In this document: piece after piece, positions 7,843-13,493 of the stretch
Layout: every line of letters starts with the position of its first letter
Numbering within the stretch: position 1 is the stretch's first letter
The notes under the pieces: model-generated
What the model was told of the DNA's origin: nothing
What the model saw: the letters and a program-made list of their open reading frames with translations, nothing else
Database searches by the model: none
Assembly (NCBI GenBank): GCA_046262015.1
Contig: JBHENN010000090.1
Coordinates: 1-13,493 of the forward strand
Length of the DNA stretch: 13,493 nt
DNA from: JBHENN01 sp046262015
GTDB taxonomy: Bacteria > Actinomycetota > CADDZG01 > WHSQ01
Reading direction: 5' to 3'
Program-made: the position numbers and the translations under genes

Positions 7843-8145
7843 CTTGCGGCGTTGTTCGCGGTCGCGTGGTTGCAGCTCCCCGAACCTCCGACGTACGAGG
7901 TCGGGCGGGTCCCGCTGCCGACCTTGCTGCTGCTCGGCGGGCTCCTTCTCGGACCGCTCACGGCGGCCGCGGCGTACCGGGTCGCGGCAGTAGCCGCGGC
8001 GCGCCGGAAGAGCGCGGCCCGCCGCTCGCTTGCGGCCAACGTCACGGAGCTCGCGCGCGAGCGTGTGATCGCGCCGGCGGAGAGAGAGCTGGAGACCTAC
8101 CGCAGCTTCTGCCGGGCTCTGGCACGCGCTCGGGGCGTGAGCTGA
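7843..8145 (+). pseudogene. C-terminal remainder of the second GTPase, downstream of the TAG
   Basis: These 100 codons lie in exactly the same frame as the GTPase head. They continue its first membrane helix (LAALFAVAWL directly after the TAG) and hold a second helix (VPLPTLLLLGGLLLGPLTAA) and a basic, helical tail ending in RARGVS. No ribosome site or good start stands at its head, so it is not a separate gene. As I recall them, homologous actinobacterial YfjP-type GTPases often have Trp in this helix at or near the TAG position, so a single TGG-to-TAG change would explain it. The coding quality after the stop is undamaged, so any loss is recent or is an artefact. Confidence 0.7.
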
Positions 8146-8151
8146 CCCTCT

Positions 8152-8157
8152 TAAGAT
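8152..8157 (+). promoter_or_regulatory. -10 element of the bpa promoter
   Basis: TAAGAT at 8152-8157 fits TANNNT and begins 36 bases before the bpa ATG. It implies a leader of about 24 bases that includes a ribosome site, GGAGAAG, just before the start. No convincing -35 hexamer is seen. This suggests bpa can be transcribed apart from the GTPase pair upstream. Confidence 0.4.
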
Positions 8158-8187
8158 GCGCTCTCATCCCCGTCTGACGGAGAAGCC

Positions 8188-8670
8188 ATGGCCGAGCAAG
8201 AGCGACCCCCCGTAGTCGTCGTCCCGCCCCCGGCGGCGCCGCCGGGAGCGCCGCCGGTGCCGGAGGAAGACGAGAACGCGCTCCAGCACCCCGCCAAGGT
8301 CATGCGGATCGGGTCGATGGTCCGCCAGCTCCTGGACGAGGTCCGTCAGGCGCCGCTGGACGACGCGAGCAGGACCAGGTTGCGCGAGATCTATGAGAAC
8401 TCGGTCGGTGAGCTCGCCCAGATACTGCCCCCGGATCTCAAGGATGAGCTCGGGCGGCTCAGCCTGCCGTTCGACGAGGGCGTGCCGAGCGACGCCGAGC
8501 TGCGTGTCGCCCATGCCCAGCTGGTCGGATGGCTCGAGGGGCTCTTCCACGGGATCCAGGCGATGCTCTTCGCCCAGCAGATGGAGAGCCGCCAGCGCCT
8601 CGAGGAGATGCGCCGCAGCCTCCCTCCCGGGCCGGGCATGCAGGAGTCCGGTCCGGGCAATTACCTGTAG
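8188..8670 (+). CDS. bpa: Bacterial proteasome activator Bpa/PafE
   Basis: This is a 160-residue ATP-independent activator of the 20S proteasome. In Mycobacterium tuberculosis the homologue (Rv3780, 178 aa) forms a dodecameric ring that docks on the 20S core and opens the gate for unfolded substrates such as HspR. Residues 1-28 are Pro-rich and disordered. Residues 30-145 are the conserved four-helix core, with QHPAKVMRIGSMVRQLLDEVR at 34-54 and LPFDEGVPSDAELRVAHAQL at 93-112. A flexible tail ends in GNYL (157-160), matching the GQYL C-terminal docking motif of the mycobacterial protein. The ATG is preceded by GGAGAAG. The gene lies 42 bp after the GTPase pair and ends three bases from the convergent acyltransferase gene. 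It implies that the host encodes a 20S proteasome. Confidence 0.92.
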   Translation: MAEQERPPVVVVPPPAAPPGAPPVPEEDENALQHPAKVMRIGSMVRQLLDEVRQAPLDDASRTRLREIYENSVGELAQILPPDLKDELGRLSLPFDEGVPSDAELRVAHAQLVGWLEGLFHGIQAMLFAQQMESRQRLEEMRRSLPPGPGMQESGPGNYL

Positions 8671-8671
8671 G

Positions 8672-8692
8672 CGTCAGCTCCACGCCCTGACG
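8672..8692. terminator. Hairpin at the bpa/acyltransferase convergent junction
   Basis: CGTCAG (8672-8677) and CTGACG (8687-8692) form a perfect 6-bp stem with a nine-base loop. The left arm holds the reverse-read stop of the acyltransferase gene. An alternative stem, GGCGT (8670-8674) with ACGCC (8682-8686), is mutually exclusive with it. No T-run follows on either strand. Its function as a shared 3'-end structure is inferred. Confidence 0.35.
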
Positions 8693-9984
8693 ACCCCGGC
8701 GAGCGCGCTGAAGAAGATGAGCGCGTAGAGGATCAGGCCTACTCCGAAGAAGGTCGCGCGCCAGCGCGCGAAACATAGTCCCACTCCGGCGAATCCCGCG
8801 CTCACCGCAACGAGCCGTCCTCCGCGTGCGAGCGCGCTGAACAGCGCGAACGACACCGCCCCGACGCCGTGATCGGGAGCCTGGTAGGCGAACACCTTGT
8901 AGGGGATGCCGCTGAGCGGCTGGCGCAGCAGGGCGTGCGGTCCCTCGAGGTCGAGCCACCGTCCCGCCTGCGCGGTCATCCGCTCGGTCACCAAGGGGAC
9001 GTGCGCGAGCAGCGCGTCGCCCGCGCCCGCACTGCCGAGGGCGTGGGCGACGCTGCCGCCGACCACCGATCCCGCCACGGCTGCCCCCGCGAGAAGCAGG
9101 AAGCGTCGCGGCGCCGCCAGCGCCAGCGGGGCGACGACGAAGTCGGGGACCACCGGCCACGCGATGCCCTCGGCCACTCCCCACAGCAGCGCCACGACCA
9201 TTCCGGCGCGCCCCTGCGCCAGGGCCTGGGCTCGCTCGAACCACGTCCTACGGGGCTCCCGGCGCGCGCTTTCGGCGGTGGTCACGAGGCGCGCGACCTC
9301 GTCGTGCAGCCTCTCGGTGAGGCAGATCGCGTCCTCGCCCGGTTCGGCGCGCACCGGCGCGCCGAACGCGATCGCCACCGGGGTCTGGCGGGGGAGGCGC
9401 GCTCCCTTGGGCAGGACCCGTCGTGGTCCGGCCAGGCCGACGGGAACGATGGTCGCTCCGGTCATGCCGAGCGCTCCCGCCCCTGGACGGAACCCGCCCA
9501 GCGCTCCGTTGCTCGACCTCGTGCCCTCGGGGAACAACAAGACCGACCAGCCGCCGGACAGCAACGCCCGCGCCCGGGCGAGACCCGCCGTGCCCCGGCG
9601 GGGGAAGGGGAAGGCGCCGGTCAGCAGGGGCACCCCGAACCGGCGCACGATGCCCCTGAAGAAGTAGTCTTCCGCCGCGGCCGGCGCGGTGGTCCTGCGG
9701 ATCGGCGCGGGCAGCGCGCTCAGGATCAGCGCGGTGTCCGCATGGCTGCAATGGTTGGCTACGAAGACGTACGGCCCGGAGCCCAGGCCCTCCCGGCCGA
9801 GCACCGTCAACGGACGGCACAGCCACCGAACGAGCGGGAACAACAACGCGCGCTGGAGGACGGCCCGCACCCCGGCCGCGATCGGAGAATGGGACCACAC
9901 CGACTCCGACCCTCCGACGCCGACTGGGTGATCTGGCGCTTCATGTGTATGCGTTTCACCCACCCGGCGCGCGAGACCGGTCAT
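8674..9984 (-). CDS. PlsC-type acyltransferase fused to a YqaA/VTT-like membrane domain
   Basis: This is a 436-residue two-part protein. Residues 40-230 are a glycerolipid acyltransferase: HCSHAD at 78-83 is the catalytic HX4D motif, and FPEGTRS at 151-157 is the substrate-binding block. It is likely to transfer an acyl chain to lysophosphatidate or a similar lipid at the inner leaflet. Residues 260-430 are hydrophobic and resemble YqaA/DedA (VTT) proteins: WGVAEGIAWPVVPD at 268-281, a GSVVGG turn at 305-310, and GIPYKVFAYQA at 359-369 where family members carry a Pro-Tyr-Lys-rich re-entrant loop. VTT proteins elsewhere are lipid flippases or scramblases. The ATG at 9984 overlaps the CdsA stop as ATGA, so the two are coupled; a longer upstream open frame is a shadow of the CdsA gene. 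The acyltransferase call is firm, the VTT call moderate. Confidence 0.87.
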   Translation of the reverse strand: MTGLARRVGETHTHEAPDHPVGVGGSESVWSHSPIAAGVRAVLQRALLFPLVRWLCRPLTVLGREGLGSGPYVFVANHCSHADTALILSALPAPIRRTTAPAAAEDYFFRGIVRRFGVPLLTGAFPFPRRGTAGLARARALLSGGWSVLLFPEGTRSSNGALGGFRPGAGALGMTGATIVPVGLAGPRRVLPKGARLPRQTPVAIAFGAPVRAEPGEDAICLTERLHDEVARLVTTAESARREPRRTWFERAQALAQGRAGMVVALLWGVAEGIAWPVVPDFVVAPLALAAPRRFLLLAGAAVAGSVVGGSVAHALGSAGAGDALLAHVPLVTERMTAQAGRWLDLEGPHALLRQPLSGIPYKVFAYQAPDHGVGAVSFALFSALARGGRLVAVSAGFAGVGLCFARWRATFFGVGLILYALIFFSALAGVVRAWS

Positions 9985-10889
9985 CCCGCCACCACGATGA
10001 CCGTGTAGGCGATCGGCAGCACGATCAGCAGCGAGTCGATGCGATCGAGCAACCCTCCGAATCCGGGCAGACAGTCCCCGGCGTCCTTCACACCGAACTG
10101 CCGTTTGAGCAACGACTCCACCAGGTCGCCCCAGAGACAACCGATCGCGACCACCACGGGAAGGACCCAGCGCATCCACATCGGCATCGCCGCGGGGAGC
10201 GCGAACGACATCAGCCCGAACCCCAGGTACGCGCCCACCAGGTTGCCGCCGACTCCTTCGAGCGTCTTGTTGGGGCTGAGGGTGGGCGCGAGCGGCCTGC
10301 GTCCGAACAGCTTTCCGAAGATGAACGCGAAGACGTCGCTGGCCGCGACCGCGGTACCGAGCGCGAGCAGCACCCCGGGGCCTCCGACGACGTGCTCGCG
10401 CACCAGGATGAAGTAAGTGAGGAGCCACGGGATGTAGGCGAAGCCCAGCGCGGCGTAAGCGAGGTGGCGGATGCCTTCGCGCGCGTCTTGCATCATCACG
10501 GGAGCTGCGGTAGCCGCGATCAACAACACGGGAGGCATCGCGCGCCACACGGTCAGCGATGCGAGCGCGACCGGCGCCGAAGCGACGCCGGCGATGTACA
10601 ACGCGGTCCGATAGGCACGCGGCAGCTCGGTCAAGCGGGCGTACTCACGCATCCCCTGAAGAGCGAGCGCTGCGACGAACACCCCTGCGAACACCTTCGG
10701 CCCCATCGCGGCGGCGCCGAACAGCGGAGCGGTCAGCGCCCAGGTCTTCCACCGCAGGAACAGGACGTGGTGCCTCAGCTCGCGCAGACGATGGCGCTCT
10801 GCGGTGACGATCAGGCCGAGCGCCCCGGCGAGCGCCAGCGACAGACGGCCCGCCGCCGGCAGGAACAGCTCATCGGCGAACGGGAACAT
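9981..10889 (-). CDS. CdsA-like phosphatidate cytidylyltransferase (CDP-diglyceride synthase)
   Basis: This 302-residue polytopic enzyme is predicted to make CDP-diacylglycerol from phosphatidate and CTP. Conserved blocks include ASDVFAFIFGKLFG (183-196), LSPNKTLEG (204-212) and GDLVESLLKRQFGVKDAGD (254-272), followed by PGFGGLLDRIDS (275-286). The usual signature ends in PGHGG; here the His is Phe (F277). About eight hydrophobic segments fill the rest. The start ATG at 10889 is fixed by GGAGGTGA upstream at the usual spacing, and the gene overlaps the 3' end of the CDP-alcohol phosphatidyltransferase gene by 20 bp. Its neighbours could use its product (phosphatidyltransferase) and supply its substrate (acyltransferase). 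The pairing resembles Escherichia coli ynbA-ynbB, so it may be a paralogue beside a housekeeping CdsA elsewhere in the genome. Confidence 0.9.
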   Translation of the reverse strand: MFPFADELFLPAAGRLSLALAGALGLIVTAERHRLRELRHHVLFLRWKTWALTAPLFGAAAMGPKVFAGVFVAALALQGMREYARLTELPRAYRTALYIAGVASAPVALASLTVWRAMPPVLLIAATAAPVMMQDAREGIRHLAYAALGFAYIPWLLTYFILVREHVVGGPGVLLALGTAVAASDVFAFIFGKLFGRRPLAPTLSPNKTLEGVGGNLVGAYLGFGLMSFALPAAMPMWMRWVLPVVVAIGCLWGDLVESLLKRQFGVKDAGDCLPGFGGLLDRIDSLLIVLPIAYTVIVVAG

Positions 10890-11514
10890 GACTCACCTCC
10901 GATGCCTTCAGCGAGGTGATCCGCAGCCACGACGTCACTGCGCAGCCGGCGAGGATCGTCCACAGCGCAACCGTGAACGCGCTGGATCCACCGGTCACCG
11001 CCGCGATCGCGGCGGCCGCGGCGAGAACGAGAGCGCGGTCCGCCTTGCCCATCGGCCCGCCGGTCGCGCGCCGTCCGGTGAGGGCCAGCGACAAGACCCC
11101 GGTGAGGCTGGTGAACAGCGCGCCCGCCAGCGCGGCGAGGGCGAGCGCGGGAGTCACTACCCACGCGAGGGCGGCGAGCACGCACACATCCGACGCGCGA
11201 TCACACACCTCGTTCACCACCGTCCCGAAAGGGCGGGCCATCCCCGTCCGTCGCGCCAGCGACCCGTCGAGGGCGTTCAGGGCGAGGCGCGCCACCACGA
11301 GCGGCGGGACGGCAAGCCACAGGAGGGGCTCGTCGAGCGCGCCGCCCGCGGCCAGGGCGCCGCCGGCTCCGGCGCTCACCGCGACCGACCACAACGTCAC
11401 GCGGTCGGCGTCGACCTTCCTGGCGACGAGGGCGTCTTCGACCCTTGCAAGCCGGCGGACGAACCACGGCTTCACCGCGTAGATCCCGGAGGCCCAGTTG
11501 CGGTCCGTGCTCAT
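10870..11514 (-). CDS. YnbA-like CDP-alcohol phosphatidyltransferase
   Basis: This 214-residue membrane enzyme belongs to the CDP-alcohol phosphatidyltransferase family, which joins a phosphatidyl group from CDP-diacylglycerol to an alcohol. The family motif DxxDGxxARx8GxxxDxxxD appears as N80xxDGxxAR at 80-88, then G97, N101, D105 and a further D109. Motif aspartates one and three are therefore Asn. As I recall, E. coli YnbA has the same NALDG and GxxxNExxD pattern and a GKxDRAL block, matching GPMGKADRAL at 153-162 here. Six or so hydrophobic segments are present. The alcohol acceptor is unknown. The ATG at 11514 overlaps the stop of the 66-aa gene as ATGA. Longer in-frame upstream codons are Arg-rich and lie inside that gene, so they are not favoured. 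Confidence 0.85.
   Translation of the reverse strand: MSTDRNWASGIYAVKPWFVRRLARVEDALVARKVDADRVTLWSVAVSAGAGGALAAGGALDEPLLWLAVPPLVVARLALNALDGSLARRTGMARPFGTVVNEVCDRASDVCVLAALAWVVTPALALAALAGALFTSLTGVLSLALTGRRATGGPMGKADRALVLAAAAAIAAVTGGSSAFTVALWTILAGCAVTSWLRITSLKASEVSHVPVRR
10893..10900 (-). promoter_or_regulatory. Ribosome binding site of the CdsA-like gene
   Basis: GGAGGTGA on the minus strand (10900-10893) leaves six bases between GGAGG and the ATG at 10889. It sits inside the last codons of the preceding gene. It gives the CdsA-like gene its own strong initiation despite the overlap. Confidence 0.6.
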
Positions 11515-11711
11515 CCGAAGGTGATCTCGCCGCCGAACGCGGCGTACAGGATGAACGCGAGGACCCACAGCAGCGGGACCAGGACGTAGGCGAAGACGGC
11601 GAGGACGAGCAGGACGCCCACCAGGATCCCGACCACCTTGAGAACGGGGCGCCAGCTCGGCTGCCCGTTCGGGATCAACCCGCCGTTAGGGTCAGTCTTC
11701 GGTTGCCACAT
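11511..11711 (-). CDS. Small membrane protein of unknown function, 66 aa
   Basis: I do not recognise a family. The protein has a polar, Pro/Gly/Asn-rich N-terminus (1-20) and a long hydrophobic region (23-59) that could be two short helices split near a Pro-Leu (VLVPLLW) turn, with a short tail ending GGEITFG. Reality is supported by a near-consensus ribosome site (GGAAGGAG, 11725-11718) six bases before the ATG at 11711 and by an ATGA overlap with the phosphatidyltransferase gene. It is the first gene of the lipid operon, which suggests a small accessory subunit or membrane anchor for the enzymes that follow. That role is inferred from position only. Confidence 0.7.
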   Translation of the reverse strand: MWQPKTDPNGGLIPNGQPSWRPVLKVVGILVGVLLVLAVFAYVLVPLLWVLAFILYAAFGGEITFG

Positions 11712-11717
11712 CGTTCG

Positions 11718-11725
11718 CTCCTTCC
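11718..11725 (-). promoter_or_regulatory. Ribosome binding site of the 66-aa gene
   Basis: GGAAGGAG on the minus strand at 11725-11718 is six bases from the ATG at 11711. It decides this start and supports the small gene as real. Confidence 0.65.
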
Positions 11726-11777
11726 AGAGGTCTTCGTTCCGTCTCCTCCATGGTCGCCACGGGCGGCCGGCGGCGGT

Positions 11778-11797
11778 AGACGAGAAAGACCTCGTCT
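11778..11797. repeat. Inverted repeat upstream of the lipid operon
   Basis: AGACGAG (11778-11784) and CTCGTCT (11791-11797) are perfect 7-bp arms around six bases. It lies in the roughly 150-bp spacer between the response-regulator terminator and the first gene of the lipid operon, 67-86 bp upstream of that ATG. It could be a regulator binding site or a leader hairpin. No T-run follows on either strand. I could not find a clear promoter in this spacer. Confidence 0.4.
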
Positions 11798-11837
11798 CGA
11801 AGGGCGCGATGTCTCAGATCGGCCTGGGTACTTCCGG

Positions 11838-11855
11838 AAAACGGGCTCCCGCCCG
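11838..11855 (-). terminator. Intrinsic terminator after the response-regulator gene
   Basis: Read on the minus strand, CGGGC (11855-11851), loop GGGA and GCCCG (11846-11842) are followed at once by TTTT (11841-11838). The stem starts eight bases after the TGA of the regulator gene. This is a short but typical rho-independent terminator, and it separates the two-component pair from the lipid operon below. Confidence 0.65.
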
Positions 11856-11863
11856 CGGGGCGC

Positions 11864-12520
11864 TCAGTCGGGCGTGCGGTCGAGCCCGCGCTGGAGCGCG
11901 TAGCGCATGAGCTCGTAGCGCTTGCTGAGCTGCAGCTTGGTGAGGATGTTCTGCACGTGATTCTGGACCGTCTTGGTCGAGATGAAGAGCTTCTCGCCGA
12001 TCTCCCGATAGGTGTAGCCCTTGGCGACGTAACGAAGGACCTCGTTCTCGCGCGTCGTCAGCTGGGGCTCGGACGGGTCCTTGCCGGCGATCCTGCGGAA
12101 CTCGTCGAGCACCAGCCCCGCGAGCGACGGCGTGAACACGGGTTCACCCTGAAGCGCGCGCGTCACCGCGTCGCGCAGCTCCTGGGAGGTCGAGCTCTTC
12201 AGTAGGTAGCCCGCGGCGCCGGCCTTGACCGCCTCCAGCACATCCCTCTCCTCGGCCGAAGCCGACAGCACCAGGACCCGCACGTGCGGGGATTCCTCGA
12301 CGATCCGGCGCGTCGCGTCGACCCCGGAGACCGTCGGAAGCTGCAGGTCCATGAGGACGAGATCCGGCATGCACTCGCGCGCCATCTCGATCGCCTGGCC
12401 GCCGTCGGCCGCCTCGCCGACGACCTCGAGGGTGCCTTCGTTCTGCAGGTCGGAGCGGACGCCGTCCCGCCACACCGGATGGTCGTCCACGATCAGGATG
12501 CGAGCGCGCTCGCTCACCAC
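11864..12520 (-). CDS. macR: MacR-like NarL/LuxR-type response regulator
   Basis: This is a 218-residue transcription regulator. The receiver domain (about 7-122) has the acidic pair D12/D13, phospho-acceptor D58 in LVLMDLQLP, the switch Ser in VLVLSAS (82-88) and K108. The LuxR-type helix-turn-helix (about 153-214) has TTRENEVLRYVAKG and STKTVQNHVQNILTKLQL. The overall pattern, with VDDHPVWRDGVRSDL near the start, VFTPSLAGLVLDEFRR in the linker and VQNHVQN in the recognition helix, matches MacR-type regulators of Actinomycetota. Numbering uses the GTG at 12520. The next codon, GTG at 12517, overlaps the kinase stop as GTGA and is an equally good start. It is coupled to the kinase gene and followed by an intrinsic terminator. 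Its targets are not visible; the envelope-lipid operon next door is a reasonable candidate. Confidence 0.9.
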   Translation of the reverse strand: MVSERARILIVDDHPVWRDGVRSDLQNEGTLEVVGEAADGGQAIEMARECMPDLVLMDLQLPTVSGVDATRRIVEESPHVRVLVLSASAEERDVLEAVKAGAAGYLLKSSTSQELRDAVTRALQGEPVFTPSLAGLVLDEFRRIAGKDPSEPQLTTRENEVLRYVAKGYTYREIGEKLFISTKTVQNHVQNILTKLQLSKRYELMRYALQRGLDRTPD

Positions 12521-13493
12521 TCTTCTCCGGCCGGCACCTTGAACTCGATCTCGGTCCCCCTGCCGGGTGCGGTGTGCAAGGTCATCGCTCCCCCCAGCTC
12601 CTCGATGCGGCCCTTCATGCTCTTCGAGATCCCGCCCTTGCGCTCGGATCTCAGGCGCTCCTCGTCGTAGACGAACCCCGAGCCGTCGTCGCGGACCGAG
12701 ACGGTGACGTTGTCGGCGTCCCGTTCGGCGAACACCGAGGTCTTCGTGGCGGCGGCGTGCCGCGCCACGTTCTCGAGCGCCTGGCGGACCGCGGCGGCGA
12801 TCTCCTCGGCGCGCCGGGCATCCAGCCAGACCGGACCGACGGTGCTCACGGTGACCGGGAGTCCGTCGACGCCCGCGGCCACCGCCTCCAGGGCGTCGCG
12901 CAGCGAGGTCGTCCCCGTAGATGGCTCGGCCGGCTCCCTCATGACGAGCCGGCGCAACTCACCTTCCTGGCGCCCCGCGATCTCGGCGAGCTCGGCCACC
13001 TGCTCGGGAGGGATCTCCCGTCGCTGTGCCATCTCTCGCCCGCGCTTGTGCACCAGGGAGAGAGCCTGGAGCACCGAGTCGTGGATCGCTCGTGCCAGGG
13101 TCTCCCGCTCCGACAAGCGCGCGGCGCGCTCCCGCTCCCGGACCAGCTCCTCGGTGGCGCGCCGGACCGCGTCCTCCGACCGGGTGAGGAGACGCGAGAC
13201 CAGACCCACGGCGACCCCCGCGACGAGGTAGTTGATCACCGCCCCGGCGAGGTTCTGGACCGCAGGGGGATCGAGCGACTCGAGCGCGACGCCGTTCAGC
13301 GGCCGCGAGGAGAGGTGGGCCAGACCGAGGACCACCCCCGCCAGTCCGCCCGCCGACGGTCAGCCACGTCGTCCATGCTCCGGCGAGCGCGATCGAGGCC
13401 CATGCGAGCACCTCGTAATCGAACACCCGCGGCGGGGTGGCGGCGACGACCGTCATCCATAACAGCCACACCCATCGGAAGACGAGGACGCCA
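12514..13493 (-). CDS. macS: MacS-like sensor histidine kinase, 5'-truncated and frameshifted
   Basis: This is the membrane sensor kinase paired with the response regulator. The catalytic part reads in one frame from about 13356 to 12514. Numbering from GTG 13335, a last membrane helix spans about 29-50, a coiled linker follows, and the HisKA_3-type dimerisation helix ARAIHDSVLQAL carries phospho-acceptor H85 (codon 13083-13081). The ATPase domain has the N box QALENVARHA (185-194), DDGSGF (216-221) and GRGTE (258-262). The N-terminal membrane part, with FRWVWLLWMTVVAA and later AGAWTTWLT, is in another frame, open from the right edge to about 13350. Removing one base near 13358 would join them smoothly (WLT then SAGGLAGVVLGLAHL). 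The true N-terminus lies beyond the window. The frameshift could be a sequencing or assembly error near a contig end, or real inactivation. Confidence 0.8.

Noticed and set aside
9985..10548. N-terminal extension of the acyltransferase frame upstream of 9984
   Set aside because: The extra residues are an out-of-frame, Arg-rich shadow of the CdsA-like gene. The ATG at 9984 gives an ATGA overlap and a normal family start.
10637..10643. GTACTCA, resembling half of the inverted repeat I recall for Streptomyces MacR binding
   Set aside because: The partner half-site is missing and it lies inside the CdsA-like coding region. The only other near match (TGGGTAC at 11825-11831) is also a single half-site.
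1..13493. CRISPR arrays, tRNA or rRNA genes, transposases, phage genes, toxin-antitoxin pairs
   Set aside because: I looked on both strands and saw no repeat-spacer pattern, RNA gene or recombinase/transposase motif. Almost all bases are taken up by recognisable chromosomal genes.

Overview
The window is about 13.5 kb of high-GC, tightly packed bacterial DNA. It fits an Actinomycetota chromosome, perhaps from an uncultured or metagenome-assembled lineage. The main pointers are a bacterial proteasome activator (Bpa/PafE), a MacS/MacR-type two-component pair, a pair of dynamin-like GTPases and apparently leaderless GTG starts. No rRNA, tRNA, CRISPR array, insertion sequence or phage gene was seen. 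Base composition looks even throughout, so this reads as ordinary chromosome rather than an island.

Layout from left to right. (1) A ferric-reductase/NOX-like flavocytochrome (+, cut by the left edge) meets a phospholipase D family protein (-) tail to tail. (2) An AI-2E/PerM-family transporter (+) meets a CPBP membrane protease (-) tail to tail. (3) Two membrane-anchored dynamin-like GTPases (+) overlap by ATGA; the second is broken by an in-frame TAG inside its first membrane helix. The proteasome activator bpa (+) follows and has its own promoter. (4) A four-gene minus-strand operon runs from 11711 down to 8674: a 66-aa membrane protein, a YnbA-like CDP-alcohol phosphatidyltransferase, a CdsA-like CDP-diglyceride synthase, and a PlsC acyltransferase fused to a YqaA/VTT-like membrane domain. 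Each gene overlaps the next. (5) Upstream of it, also on the minus strand, lie a MacR-like response regulator ending in an intrinsic terminator and a MacS-like histidine kinase. The kinase runs off the right edge and carries an apparent one-base frameshift in its membrane domain.

The common theme is the cell envelope: phospholipid synthesis and possibly translocation, membrane remodelling by GTPases, membrane transport and proteolysis, and a two-component system of an envelope-linked family. The most notable unit is the lipid operon. Its CDP-alcohol transferase replaces two of the four motif aspartates with Asn, its CdsA-like enzyme replaces the signature His with Phe, and its acyltransferase is joined to a putative lipid-moving domain. 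It looks like a dedicated side pathway rather than housekeeping synthesis. The window has almost no spacer DNA; the longest gene-free stretch is about 150 bp, at 11712-11863.
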